Assembly: GCA_020746105.1 (NCBI GenBank)
Contig: CM036617.1
Location: 143,510,518-143,574,517, forward strand
Direction: 5' to 3'
DNA length: 64,000 nt
From: Trogon surrucura
Taxonomy: Eukaryota > Chordata > Aves > Trogoniformes > Trogonidae
Each line of letters starts with the position of its first letter. Position 1 is the first letter of the stretch. Below, piece after piece: positions 23,179 through 35,527 of this stretch. The translations under genes were made by a program, and so were the position numbers. The notes beneath the pieces were generated by a model. It was not told where the DNA came from. It searched no databases and saw only the letters and a list, made by a program, of their open reading frames with translations.

Positions 23179-24543
23179 TCTTCGGAGACGGGAGAGGTGC
23201 CTGAGGACTGGAGGGAAGCAAATGTCACTCCAGTCTTCAAAAAGGGCAAGAAGGAGGACACGGGTAACTATAGACCGGTCGACCTCACCTCCATCCCTGG
23301 GAAAGTGATGGAACGACTTATCCTTGGTGCCATCTCAAGGCATATCAGGGATAAGAGGGTCATTAGAGACAGTCAGCATGGCTTCACCAAAGGGAAGTCG
23401 TGCTTGACTAACCTCATAGCCTTTTACGAGGATATAACAAGGTGGATAGATGATGGCAGAGAGGTGGATGTGGTCTACCTTGACTTCAGTAAAGCATTTG
23501 ACACAGTCTCCCACAGCATCCTTGCTGCTAAACTGCAGAAGTGTGGTCTAGACTCTCGGGTAGTGAGGTGGACTGTGAACTGGCTAAGGGGAAGAAGCCA
23601 AAGAGTTCTGGTCAACGGGGCAGAGTCTGGTTGGAGGCCTGTATCCAGTGGAGTCCCTCAAGGGTCAGTACTGGGACTAGTATTATTCAATATATTCATC
23701 GATGACTTGGATGAGGGACTAGAGAGTACTATCAGCAAGTTTGCTGATGACACCAAGCTGGGAGGAGTGGCTGACACACCAGAAGGCTGTGCTGTCATCC
23801 AGCGAGACCTGGACAGGCTGGAGGGTTGGGCGGGGAAAAATTTAATGAAATATAACAAGGGTAAATGTAGAGTCTTGCATCTGGGTAGGAACAACCCCAG
23901 GTTCCAGTATAAGTTGGGGAATGACTTATTGGAGAGTAGTGTAGGGGAAAGGGACCTGGGAGTCTTGGTGGACAGCAGGATGACCGTGAGCCAGCACTGT
24001 GCCCTTGTGGCCAGGAAGGCCAATGGCATCCTGGGGTGTATTAGAAGAGGGGTGGTTAGTAGGTCGAGAGAGGTTCTCCTTCCCCTCTACTCTGTCCTGG
24101 TGAGACCCCATCTGGAATATTGTGTCCAGTTCTAGGCCCCTCAGTTCAAGAAAGACAGGGAACTGCTGGAGAGAGTCCAGCACAGGGCAACTAGGATGTT
24201 TAAGGGAGTGGAGCATCTCCCTTATGAGAAAAGACTGAGGGAGCTGGGGCTCTTTAGTTTGGAGAAGAGGAGACTGAGGGGTGACCTCATTAATGTTTAC
24301 AAATATCTAAAGGGTGAGTGTCACGAGGATGGAGCCAGGCTCTTCTCGGTGACAACCACTGATAGGACAAGGGGTAATGGGCTGAAACTGGAGCATAAGA
24401 GGTTCCGCTTAAACTCGAGAAGAAACTTCTTCTCAGTGAGGGTGACGGAGCCCTGGAACAGGCTGCCCAGAGAGGCTGTGGAGTCTCCTTCTCTGGAGAC
24501 ATTCAAGACCTGCCTGGACAGGTTCCTGTGTAGCATAATCTAG
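23179..24543 (+). pseudogene. CR1 ORF2 reverse transcriptase, truncated
   Basis: LINE reverse transcriptase used to copy CR1 RNA into genomic DNA at a nicked target. Within the open frame that begins at 23113, the CR1-derived part starts at about residue 23. Visible segments are [20 protein letters not shown] (28-47), a [17 protein letters not shown] helix (54-70), motif [11 protein letters not shown] (121-130), motif B VPQGSVLG (181-188) and catalytic motif C FADDTKL (210-216). A TAG at 24133-24135 replaces the family's usual Trp after YCVQF. The same frame then continues through [20 protein letters not shown] and [20 protein letters not shown] to a stop at 24541-24543. The endonuclease and ORF1 are absent. 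The first 22 residues before the CR1 junction are flanking DNA, so the frame's ATG is not a real start. Confidence 0.88.
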
Positions 24544-24641
24544 GCGTTCCTGCTCTGGCAGGGAGATTGGACTTGATGATCTTTCGAGGTCCCTTCCAAT
24601 CCCTAACATTCTATGATTCTATGATTCTATGATTCTATGAT
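23179..24641 (+). mobile_element. Well-preserved CR1 LINE, 5' truncated
   Basis: A plus-strand CR1 of about 1.46 kb, starting abruptly inside ORF2 at TCGGAGACGGGAGAGGTGCC and ending in four ATTCTATGAT-type tail units (24608-24641). After the ORF end at 24543, the 3' untranslated region has the usual GGACTTGATGATCTTTCGAG-like segment just before the tail. The RT frame is open through all its motifs except for one in-frame stop. Divergence is therefore low compared with the other copies, and this is probably the youngest LINE insertion in the window. Truncation at the 5' end is normal for CR1, and no clear target duplication is visible, also as usual for this family. Confidence 0.93.
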
Positions 24642-26574
24642 AACGTGAGCTCAGGTCTTGTGCTGGTGGAGGCAAATCCTGAGGCTGGAGGATGATTCGG
24701 GATCAACAGCTTGGCTGCTGGGTTCACCAGGGACAGAGTGGATAGTCCAGTGGCTCCCAGTGCTGCTCATGTGCAAGAACCTGCACAAGCCCAGTAGAGC
24801 AGTTAAGAAATAAAGTGAAAAAATATAATCAATATTAAAAAATAGGCAGAAAGAACTCTGTAGGAGAATACAGTTACTGCAAAACAAATAGCTAGTAGCA
24901 AAGAACAATGTGATAATTCTATATTTACATGCTTGTGGAAAAAAAAGTACTGGGTTTTTTCAGCTCTCTCTAGACTTTAAACTGGAAGAATCGTATTCTT
25001 CCTCAGTGCATATCTGCAGAATTTTCCTCAAAGATTAATTTCATATTAGGTCCCTACAAAGCATGTGGACTTTCAAAGCAGAAATGGGATTCCTGTTATC
25101 ACAGGATGTGGATTGTGGTTTTTTACATTGGAACAGTTAAGCTTTTGCATTGTGGGTACTGTTATCAGTTAAGTTTGTCATTTACTTGATGTTTGTAGAA
25201 GTTATGTTGTTGTGCTAGATGTTAGACAGCAAAATGGTAAAATATTCCTTCTCTGATCACACAGCTGAAAAAAAAGATTCTGAACTGAAAAGTGTTTTAA
25301 ATGGATACCTTAAAAAAGATGACCTTGGGTGAAAGCTGACTGAGGATAAAAGAAATTATTGGAAAGTGAAAGGAAATTAGAGGCAAATTCTTCCTTTTAT
25401 TTGTCTAAAAGAACTCTTGTATCAGGTAGCAGAAGTAGTTGGACACTGATGTCCTGGTAAAAGGATGTAACAGCTCACCTTTTAGCCAGTTTTATTCTCT
25501 CTCTATATTGACAAGTGGCAAACAGGAGTTCCTGGTGAAGGAAAAGATTCTACAATGCAGTGTCTTTTCAAGGGAGATTCTGGTTTTCCTTCATGTTTAT
25601 TAGTTTCCTTCATTAGCTGTCTGAAGAGGAAATATAACTAATTCAAAAGATTTTACTTTTATGATAAATTTTAGCTGTATATGGATTCAGGAAATGGTAT
25701 TTATGTATAAGAATGTGTCTTCTTCGTACTTAAAAGTTTTTAGAAGTTGCTTCATGATCTGCCTTTTTTTTTTGCTAATCTTAGGCAATATGTGCAGATG
25801 AAGATGTGATTGGAGCAAATCAGATCAAAGAAATAGGAAGATACCTTAATTGCTTTACCTGTGTCTTAGGAAAAGCTTTGTAGGTGACACATACATCAGA
25901 GAAAGTGTTTGGATTTCCTTTCATATATCTACTGTAAGCTGCTCTACAGTCAGTGAAAGGAGACAGGAGCTGCTACAAAATGATTCATTGCACTTATTTT
26001 AGAAACCTATCTCAGGAGGACTGAATCAGCATCTGGAAGGGTTCAATTCTCCCCGTTAATTAGAGAGATCATAGAGAAAAAATGACTCATTTATGTATAC
26101 CCAACAGATGATTTCTTGCCAAAATTGAGTTATTTGTAGTGATTAAACCCATTTGTTTTGGTTTTTCTGTCTTTCTTTTTCATTAATTTGATACCAGCTC
26201 CTCTTTCCTTGCATTGGCCAAGGTCATTCACAGGCACACAAGACACTGACTGTTGCAGTTGGCTTCTTGTGTATTTTTTTAGAAGGTGCAACAATTATAT
26301 TCCTAAAATAAAAGAGACAGGATTTATAAGCCAGAACACACAAGGGAAATCCACTTTCCTTGAAAGGCTTGGCTGCTGTTTTTGTTGCCTCTTGACACAG
26401 TTACATAAAAGACCTACTTTATTTTTCCACTTTCTGAGTCAGAAGAGCTTTGGAGAAAATTCACAGTGGCCCTGCTAAATGTATGGATCTGGACTCCCAG
26501 TGAGACATAAAGTACACCCAGAAATCTAAATTCTGACATAAGATTTGTTTTGCAGGGAAATAAAAAGCGGCTAA
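24642..26574. other. Gene-free stretch
   Basis: AT-rich DNA with no exon or repeat that I recognise. Open frames are short and without motifs. Confidence 0.5.
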
Positions 26575-26740
26575 GATAGTAGCCAACGGTTCAGGAGATG
26601 TGGATTCATTTCCTTCCTCTGCCACAGATTTCCTATATGACTTTGGGAAAGTCATTTAATCTCAGTTTATCAGTTTCCTGTGGTAAAACTTTCTGGATAT
26701 CTGTGAAGATAAACAGATTAAGATGGATGCTCTGAAACCA
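26575..26740 (+). repeat. MIR-type SINE
   Basis: The sequence follows the MIR consensus in order. A GGTTCAGGAGATGTGGATTC-like 5' part is followed by CCTTCCTCTGCCACAGATTT, then TATGACTTTGGGAAAGTCAT, then TTAATCTCAGTTTATCAGTT, then a TCCTGTGGTAAAACT segment in place of the family's CCTCATCTGTAAAAT. MIR elements are old tRNA-derived CORE-SINEs mobilised by L2-like LINEs. This copy is diverged and has lost a clear A/B box promoter. The ends are approximate. Confidence 0.78.
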
Positions 26741-28465
26741 GAACCTATATGTCTGCTGAAGAAAACTAGACAGGTTCTAACCAGATGCTATTTCTATATA
26801 CAGATTTTTTTTAATACCAAATCACTTTAATAGGATGCCTCTCCCAAACTGCCAACATCATGGCAAAGATTAAAATCTTACTTAAACAGTACTCCCCACA
26901 CATCAATAGTTCCAGCTGCCATGAGCCACCAGAGCAAAATAAACCGTATAGCAAAACCTCCCTCTCCCTCACCTTCTCCCTAATAAAGAAGACCCACTTA
27001 TCTCACCTGTATACTGTGAGCAATGTCCCATCACCCTGAAAATGTTTCTTAAAAGATGGCTATTGCAATAAATCCAGGAGACAGATGAATACTAACTAGT
27101 GAGAATCAAAAGGACTAAATATTTCCCAAGCAAAATAGTCATTGCGTAACACTGTACCACCACTTCCCTTTCCTCTGGACCAATGAAGTTTGCAGTCAGG
27201 AACTTATGCTGATTTCAACTGCCTGGGGATGTAGCAGAAAGTTGCTGTCTCTCATGTGGGGAAGTACAGGGCTGAAGAGGATCTGATTAGCTCATTTTGC
27301 TGAAAAGGAACTTGGGTACAGCCCAAAATGTGGTCAGCTCTACTGAAATGCTCTTTTAATTTTCACACTCTTTCAACTTATCTGTGAGGTGGACTCACTA
27401 TATTTGAACCATTTTTATGACATTTGAACATTTCACATTAGTTAGCTCTCCCTAACATGATAAACACCTTTTCTTTTTTCTTTTTTTTTTTTTCAGAAGA
27501 GAAAAATATTGACTCTATCACTTACTCAGTTGGCTTTTTCCGTTTCTAAATATTAACAACGCATTGCCCACTACAGAATAAAACCAATGATAATGTTTGA
27601 AGGTGAGATCAACTGTACTTTGCTGGGCTTTCAGATTACATATTTATTTGAATCTAAATAAAACCTATGCTCTTCCAAACCTAACATCCGCTTGGCGAGA
27701 ATGAGCTCACTCCATGCAAAAAGAGATATCTCTCTTCTTCGAGTGATTGATTTTATTGAAACAAGTAAGGCCATAGCAGGGGTGCTGACAAGCAGACAAC
27801 CTAACATGCAAATCACTTGTAAGATGGCCTCCTACCTCAGCCTGAAAACTCAAAATTGTTAAATAACCTGGATTACGTGGTTGAAGCTTTCACACTTTTT
27901 ATTTAAAGTTTCAATTAAACTTGAAGGTTGAGCTACCTCCGAGTTTCTCCTTCTGGCATGAGATTTTATTCCTTCTCAATAAAAGGCAGAAGTGAGGTAT
28001 CATAAAGGGAAGAGCCAGAATAATCTGAGCCCTGATTTAACAAGAAAACCACCAATAAGAACAAAGTGAATCTTTTTTCAGGAAAATGTGTAGGGTTGAA
28101 GGGTGCACTCTCAAAGTACTACCAGGTGGTTAGGGGATGGTGAGAGTGGGACAGGGCTGATGAAGCATCAGGGCCTGTGTGTCTCCACAGAGAGGGATTG
28201 GGGCCCAAAGTGCCAGCACAGTAAAAAAACCCTGCTGCTGGGCTGAGGATACACTGGGGAAACAGCAGCACACCTTGTTCTCAAGCCACTGATTTTCAGG
28301 TTGGGTGTGGTTTTGAACAACTGTTTGGACCAAACTGGACTACTGCACTTCCAACAGAATGTGGATAAACTTGGAGTTAAAACACTGGCCAAAAAAATGG
28401 GAAACTAGATTCTGTTGCTTGATTTGGCTCAGATTCTGTGTATAATCTATGATATGTCGTATATT
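26741..28465. other. Gene-free stretch
   Basis: No gene is visible. There is a T-rich tract at about 27475-27495. The rest looks unique and carries only short chance frames. Confidence 0.5.
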
Positions 28466-28811
28466 CACAGAATCACAGAATCACGGAATGTGAGGGGTTG
28501 GAAGGGACCTCAAAAGATCATCTAGTCCAGCCCCTCCGCCAGAGCAGGATCACCTACAGTAGGTCACACAGGAACGTGTCCAGGCAGGTTTTGAATGTCT
28601 CCAAAGAAGGAGATTCCACAACCTCCCTGGGCAACCTGTTCCAGTGCTCTGTCACCCTCACAGTGAAAAAGTTTTTTCTCATATTTTTATGGAACCTCCT
28701 ATGTTCCAGGTTCCACCCATTGCCCTTTGTCTTGTCAATGGACGCCGCTGAAAAGAGCCTGGCTCCATCCTCCTGACACCCCCCCTTGACATATTTATAA
28801 ACATTAATGCC
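28466..28811 (-). mobile_element. CR1 LINE 3' end, antisense
   Basis: Begins with the reverse complement of a CACAGAATCACAGAATCACG tail and then GGTTGGAAGGGACCTC, which is the antisense of the highly conserved CR1 3' untranslated region. It continues through the C-terminal ORF2 region (minus-strand [20 protein letters not shown]-type segment, represented on the plus strand by GGAGATTCCACAACCTCCCT) and stops near TTTATAAACATTAATGC. It is severely 5' truncated. The mismatch level looks moderate. Confidence 0.88.
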
Positions 28812-29889
28812 ATTTTGTAGATAAGCTTTAGTTATGTTCTCCTACTTTAAAGAGATGTAATAGGCTAAACCATAAAGTCAGAAGGAGTTCAGAGGAATAA
28901 CTAGATTAAACAATAACAAAATGAACTAATATTGCTAAATACCAGGGGAAAAAAAGCATCAAGGCACCATGAAGTATTACTTATGACATGGTTTCCCAAG
29001 ACAATCAACCAGGATTCTATGAACTGGGGAATTAACAATTTGTCTCACCTACTTTGGAGGCTATAGAGTGGGAGAGAAGTCTCCATCTGGCAAATACAAA
29101 AACCTGAGACATCTTAGTGTCTCTTTATGCGTCTAACTTTGTTGACATAATCCTGTAATTTATTAGGCATGAAAGAATGGGTCTGGATACAATAAGGATT
29201 GACCTTCCCATAATTTCCAGTGAATCCAAAGCCTTTTCACAGAATTCTGGTTAACTGTTTCCCCTCTTATTTTAATTTCCCACGCCTCTTGACTTCCAGG
29301 CTGTGCTTGTGACCGGAAGCCAAAATGCCATGAGAAAACGGTCTTCCTGTGGTAATTTTAACACTGCCAAGTATAAGGCCTACAAACCACACAGGAAAGC
29401 TTGTTCACATACAATTCACTGCCCAAAAATATCCAAAAAAAGTTTGGGATAAGAATCCAGCCTTTAAACATTAGTACAAACCAAACTTCTCAAATATTTC
29501 AGAGTCAGCCCTTTCAGTAGTTTTTATTCAGAAGAAAAAAAGCACTTCCATTAACCGTTTTAAATGTTTATTTGGGATGCCAAAGCCATGAATCAAATAA
29601 TTTACTAAATATATTCATCTGCTCAGTGTAGTTCAGAACATTAAGTGTTTTAAGCATCACATTTTTATCTATTTTGCACAGGGCTGTGGCAAAATGGTGA
29701 AACTCATTGATTCCAGTGAGATCCTGCAGATTTACACAAACTCAGGACCATTCCTACACGAGCTCCACTCAGTCTCAAGCAAATCCCATATTCCCAAGCA
29801 TTGTCTATACAGTAATGTCACGTCTTCCTCTTCAGAGAATCCAAGTTGCTCTTCAAGTTCGCCTGACCACTTAAGAACAGCTGCATTAA
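28812..29889. other. Gene-free stretch
   Basis: No recognisable gene or repeat. AT-rich, with no open frame of note. Confidence 0.5.
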
Positions 29890-30200
29890 AGGTCATCTGA
29901 GACCATCTAGCGAGGTCGTACCTTCCAACAGCGGCTATAAACAGATGCCAAACTGCAGCAGAGCCAAGATCAAATTGTAATATACTTCCTCCAGATGCTC
30001 TCCCAGTCTTAAGCTAGTTCCTAATTCTGATGCACTTTGTCCAATTAGTTACTTCAAGTTCATGTGAACTCTTTGCATCAATGACTCTCTTTGTCAAGGA
30101 GTTCCACGTGTCTGTCACTTGTGCAATGTGGAGTAGCACAGAAAGCTTCATGGACTCTCCACAACAACTTGCTACGGTGAGTTGCTTAAACCTGTTCAGT
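29890..30200 (-). mobile_element. Ancient CR1-clade 3' relic, antisense
   Basis: The plus strand has GGTCATCTGAGACCATCTAG near 29890, then a CTCCAGATGCTCTCCCAGTC segment, and then CATCAATGACTCTCTTTGTC followed by AAGGAGTTCCACGTGTCTGT at about 30078-30115. This order resembles the antisense 3' end of old CR1-clade elements, where the last block (family pattern near GTGGCAAGGAGTTCCACA) encodes the last conserved ORF2 residues. No frame survives. I am moderately sure that it is a repeat and less sure of the family. Confidence 0.45.
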
Positions 30201-30624
30201 TCAAAGAATATATTCATTTTAGATGCACTTTAATTACCTTTATGTAGTCAGCATGCATGTTCTACCAGGATGTTTGCAATGGTAAGGATTCTAACACAGG
30301 ATGGGAAAGCTGGAAAAAAACCCAACCAACAAACCTCATTCTGTTTGAATATACTGCTGATAGCACATCAAGGACTTTGGCATGCCAGGACGACATGACT
30401 AGTTGTTCTCAAGCTAACTATTTACAACTAGCTTACAGCTGTATCAGGAGCAATTCTAGTAGCACCTGCTCAGCAGTTGTGCTCTGAAATATCTGGTTTA
30501 AGCAAGTGATAGAGTTTTCATGGAACCTATTCAAAGCCAGTGAACTAATCGTCAGTTGAACCAAAGGACATGATTAACTTCATTGTATTCTAGCTCAAGT
30601 GCAAAGTCCTCTGCTTTCATCTTT

Positions 30625-30890
30625 CACAGAATCACAGAATGTTAGAGGTTGGAAGGGACCTCAAAGATCATCTAGTCCAACCCCCCTGCCAGAGCAGGAT
30701 CATCTACAGTAGACCGCATAGGAATGCGTCCAGGTGGTTTTTGAATCTGTCCAGAGAAGGAGACTCCACAACCTCCCTGAGTAGCATGTTCCAGTGCTCT
30801 GTCACCCTCACTGTGAAAAAGTTTTTTCTAATATTTTTTTATGGAACCTCCTATGTTCCAGCTTGCACCCATTGCCCTTTGTCCTGTCTT
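30625..30890 (-). mobile_element. CR1 LINE 3' end, antisense
   Basis: Starts with CACAGAATCACAGAATGTTA and GGTTGGAAGGGACCTC, the antisense CR1 tail. It runs through the C-terminal ORF2 region (GGAGACTCCACAACCTCCCT) to about CCCTTTGTCCTGTC. It resembles the copy at 28466-28811 closely in layout and sequence, so the two probably belong to the same CR1 subfamily. It is strongly 5' truncated. Confidence 0.88.
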
Positions 30891-32968
30891 TCTTCGCTAA
30901 CAGCATCTTTGTATTGAAAACTAAAGGATAGAAAGTCCATAAGTTATTTCAGCTTTATCTGTTCCTTGCTGGAGGAGCACTGGGTAATGCTCTTCAGAGG
31001 ACTTCTTCCCCATTACCTTGCAAAAGATGATGTCAGATTTTTTCTTCAGAGGTCTAGAAAATGTACCCTCAACCTCAGGTATTCCTATTTTCTAACTCTT
31101 TATTTGATTGCATAAATACAAAAGGTTCTCTTTCACACAGATTTACCTGGATTTATGAGCAGATGATGTGTTTTGACTTGTCACATTTGCACCAGTTTCC
31201 AGTTTTAAGCAACATGTAGCTGTTCCAAGGTGTTGACTAGTTTGGGAAAGCTGCTCAAAGCATTGTTGAGATACTCCTGTTCTTCTGCTGGGGATGGCAT
31301 GTCCTTTCCCCTTTCTTCCCCATTTTCCCCTTCAAGTTCTTTTCCCAAAGGGATTCCAGCTTTAGGATCATGGAGTTCTTAATCCATTCATGCCTGTAAG
31401 GGTTTAGTTTTCATTTCCCAGTTCTCTGTGATCACAACTCTTGACCTACCCCAAAGTCACTTCTTGGGAATGCCCAGAACATTGACTCCCATTCTATTCC
31501 AATGCATTTTTTCTGGTCAATATCTTTCAAAACTTTCACCTTAATTTAAAAGTCATTTATCACCTTCATTATTCATATTGCTGTTTTTTCAATTTCCATT
31601 CTGCTGTGAGCCTTCCACAGGGAAAACACGGCCTATTTGATACCTACGATACTTCTAAATACTTTCGCCCTCCTCTTTTCTTTCTCTCCACTACCACCTT
31701 GTGTCAGGTTTTGATGTGTATATGAGTGACAGTAGTGAGGTGTTGCTGCTATAGGGAGAATAGGAATGTATGTAAAAAATAATTAGTTCATTATATTACT
31801 GAAAACAATGGATTTTCATGAAGAGTCTACCCAATTGCAATCAACATGAATGCAACATTTGGAAGCATACAGCAGGGAACATCTTATCCATTTAAAGCCA
31901 ATCTGTGATGCAGCCAAGAGGTCAGGACAAGTACACCTACCTACAATCTCTATGGCATGTAGCCGTAGACTAGGACATGTCTCTAGAGATAGAAAGAGTG
32001 AACTAGCATTGGCCAAAGGCAACAACAAGGAAAATTTTGCTCTTCTAAAGAATTTGCTCTTGAGGTTTCATACTTGCAGCTTGAAAATGAGGGAAAAAAA
32101 ACTATGTTTGATATAATGAAAGAATAAGAGACCTGGATTGTCTTTTGTCACTTCAGTAGTTACTGGAAAAGTAAGCAATGTTCAAGGGAGACTGTGATGG
32201 TGAAGAGCCTCTTCAGTCAGGCTCTCTGGGCTCTTGAATGAAAGGAGCAACCTAATAAGGTGTTATAACTTTATCTATGAGTGGGATTAGAAAGGGAGGC
32301 AAATCGCAGCTTGCTAATATTCATGACCTCTGTATACCTTTAACACATTTGACAACACCATGCCTTGTAGGTTGACAAGTGTCTCGAGGAAGAGGTGGTT
32401 GAGGATGGAGTAAGGAGGGTAATGGTGCCACCTGCTGAAGAGGTAACCCCACTCCTCTCCTCACCTTGACTCATCTGTTTCATGAAGGTCAAGTACGAGC
32501 CTAGTCCAACTTTGCTGTAGATCACTTAGAAATATCCCTGTGCCACACTGAAGGCTTGGAACAGAAGAAAACCTGTAACTTCTAACAGCTACACTCCACA
32601 GAGAACAGAGAAGGGGGACAAGTCATCAGCGGATCCTGGAGATATGTCACATCTGTTCAAATGGAGCAATCAAAGTTTCCTATCTTTCTCCAGTCTTTCC
32701 ATAGCTGTCACGACCAGTAGCCTGGGAGTACTGGTCAATTTGGAGTGTGTTTCTGGTTGTAACACTCTTTGCGATAATGAAGACTTACGTTCATGTTTGG
32801 GAATGAGATCTGAGGCTCTCAAGACCTGGCCTGAAGTGCAAGCTACTGCCTCACTCTTCTAACACCTCCATGTCAGCTCTCAGCTTCCTTCACTGAAGAG
32901 CCCTACTCAGTAAGCAACAACTGTGCCAAAAACTAAACCTAAGCCTGCCTGGCCCTGCTCCGTATTAA

Positions 32969-32990
32969 TATATATATATATATATATATA
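32969..32990 (+). repeat. (TA)n microsatellite
   Basis: Eleven uninterrupted TA units, self-complementary and likely to vary in length. Confidence 0.9.
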
Positions 32991-34507
32991 CATAATTTAT
33001 TTTTAACTTCTTGGACTCATAGTCAACAGGGGCTTAGGAGTGAGGGATAAGGTAGAAGGGTTAATTGCTGCAGCAATGACAGGTCCTTCCTGCTTTTTGT
33101 TTTGGTTTTGGTTTAGATTTTTTTTTTTTAGCACTGCTCGGGGCTTTCTTTTTTAATCTGCTTTCTAAAATGTCCAGTGCTGAGAGACATATTTATCCAT
33201 AATGATGAACACATGGTTTATGCTGCCTAGGTATTATATATCCATGCATTTCACAGGGACATATTGTTTTAAGTAAGTGATGCAGCCTCTTTTTTTTTTA
33301 TTTTTAATTTTTTTCAGTTTACGGGAGTTTCCTGAATCAAATAGCAATTTCTCCAAGGATTTCTGCTCATGGCCACATGCACTAAAAAAAGGCTACATAT
33401 CTAAAAAGTGTTCCTGGCTATATGCCCTCTAATTGGATCATTGTGAGAGCTTCATTTGAAGTTACATGTTTGATTAATGATTAGTGACAGTGAGCCACCC
33501 TCTGTGGCAGCCTTCATTCTGAACACGACACATTTTTTCTGCTCTGCCCATGGATCACTTCTTAGTGTTGCAAAATGAGTCAGCCAGTATCACACTTTAT
33601 TTGCTGGTAGATTATTATGGATTGATGCAAGAAAAATGATTCCTAAAATGCCCAAATAGGCAGGTGAATCAAACTGATCAAGTGATTGCATACTTGTTGC
33701 ACTGTAAACAAAAGTGGTACAATCAGGCCCTTGAAATGAAGACTGTGGTTTGACCAGTTCCGTATGGGTCTTGCAGGACCCATTCAGTATTTTAGTGAGT
33801 CATCATCTGAAAGTAAATTATGTCCTCTAAAACACTCCACATTCTGTTAAGGGCTTATCAGCCAAAGCGTGGATTTTCATGGTGACAGGTAGAGGAAAGC
33901 TATAGTAGTTTGTAAATGGCATTGTACATTCTAGCCCAGAGTAACTCGAAACCACTTTACCCAACTAAGAAGAAAAAAATGTTCTTCAATGAAATTAATA
34001 GCTTTGGTAAATTCAGCACACGCAGAATGGTTAAAAGTGTGGGGAAGCTTTACTCTTCTGGGTTGTCAGGTCTGTTTTGAGAAGGTGTTAAGGAGGTATC
34101 ATTCTAAATTACTTGGCAGCTGTCAAAAGTATTCTTGAATAATTTGGACTGGCGTCTAAAAGGGAGTGTTTCATTCTGTGTAGGTAAGCGTGGAAAAATA
34201 AATGAAAAGCTTAACAGTGATACCACAGAGTATATCTCCAAGCCCACATCAGAGGAGAGAAAGAACTGCTAAGATGGGAAAAAAATCCACTATGGATGTT
34301 GCTGACTGTGATTTTTGTCGTGTGTTCGAATGGCTTAGAGCTGTAGAACAAGGCTGCAGTTGTCAGAGCATGAGGTCCTGCTGCTTCAGAGGTGTCAAAT
34401 TATTACTCCTCAGCTGGAAGAAACAGGACCACAGTGCCAGAAGCCTGTAGACTTTGGCCTGTGTCTTATCCACTGCTGGCATGTGTTCTTTGTTGTTCTT
34501 AAAATCT

Positions 34508-34529
34508 AAAAAAAAAAAAAAAAAAAAAA
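34508..34529 (+). repeat. Poly-A run of 22
   Basis: Longest pure A run in the window. No retroposed body with a recognisable reading frame or SINE promoter lies directly upstream, so I treat it as a simple repeat. Confidence 0.85.
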
Positions 34530-35207
34530 GTTTTGATTCTGATTTAAAGAGGGGAGATTGTTGTTGATGTTGCTACTATCTAAGGGATGAAAACTGAATG
34601 GGATCACACAAGTCATGAGCTTGGCCATGAGGTAAGGATCTTGTCACCTCTAGGCTGCCTGGTTTTAATCCAGTTCAGGTGAGAGCAACCAAAAGTTGCT
34701 TACTTCTGATGAATGGAGCTGACGTACCATCTTTGAAATGTCTCCATTCAGGTCATCAGTAAAAGGTACTGAAGCAAGAGATGACTTGCACAAGTGTTAT
34801 ACTTTCTTTGTCAGTCCTGTGGATAAGAGAAGGTCTTTGTTGACCAGTTCAGCAAGATGGATATTCAAATTGAAAGACCTTTTTCTGAACTCATTGTCAC
34901 TGTTTTAAACTTATGATGAAAGGAAGATTTCTGCCTTTCCTGAGTCAATCCCTTAGGTCATCTAGCTACATAACAATAACAGCATTAATGACATCTATGT
35001 AAGCCATTCCCAGTCATCAAAAATCCAATGCAGATGAACCTCTGATGAAACAAGTTCAGTTACTATTAAAATACTTCTCACCTTACAGTCTGTGCAACTT
35101 AGCTACCACCTAACCTTAAATCAATAAAAGGCCAGATAAACAAGGTTCTACCTACCCAACTCATTCAGTATCACTAAGTGAAGCTTTTACGATCTTTCCT
35201 TTCTTCG

Positions 35208-35527
35208 TGGTTGGCCCCAGCTGCTGGGTAAGCCCCCACCCAGTCACTCTCTCACTCCTCCATAGCAGAACTGGGGAGACAATCAGAAGGGACAAAGTGA
35301 AAAAACAAAAACAAAACAAAAACTTGTGGGTCAAGAGAAAAGCAGCCTAATAAATGAAGGGTGGAAAAATCATGGGAAAGGAAACAAGTGGTTAAAAAGA
35401 GGCTGTGCAAGGGCTGTTTGACAACAGCCAGTGTGTTAGGAACACTGTTTTCATCACCAGTCTAAACCACAGCACCATACAGACTTCCAGGAACAAAATA
35501 AACTCTATCCCAACCAGACCTAGCACA
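35208..35527 (-). mobile_element. Solo LTR fossil of an avian endogenous retrovirus
   Basis: Read on the minus strand, it opens with TGTGCTAGGTCTGGTTGGGA followed by a TAGAGTTTATTTTGTTCC-like segment. This resembles the start of an LTR family that I recall as frequent in birds (pattern TGTCCTGGTTTCAGCTGGGATAGAG in the family). Later parts include AACACACTGGCTGTTGTC and, toward the other end, a plus-strand CAGTCACTCTCTCACTCCTC and ACTTGTGGGTCAAGAGA block typical of the same family. No internal coding region is attached, so it is a solo LTR or a remnant of one. It is shorter than I would expect and diverged, so old. Family naming (ERVK or ERVL type) is uncertain. Confidence 0.6.

Larger units (their letters stand above)
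30891..35207. other. Gene-free stretch with TA repeat and poly-A
   Basis: No exon was recognised. It contains a (TA)11 microsatellite at 32969-32990, T-rich tracts near 33118-33130 and 33290-33312, and a 22-A run at 34508-34529. The segment from about 33340 to 33760 is complex in composition and has homeodomain-like TTGATTAATGATTAGTG near 33470, so it may be non-coding regulatory DNA; this is inference only. Confidence 0.5.

Noticed and set aside
23658-24029. 123-codon minus-strand frame inside the young CR1
   Set aside because: Antisense shadow of the CR1 reverse transcriptase.
28498-28776. Plus-strand frame of 92 codons with a counterpart at 30639-30917 and 40367-40654
   Set aside because: The similar plus-strand translations (for example [20 protein letters not shown]-like) are antisense readings of CR1 3' ends, not a gene family.
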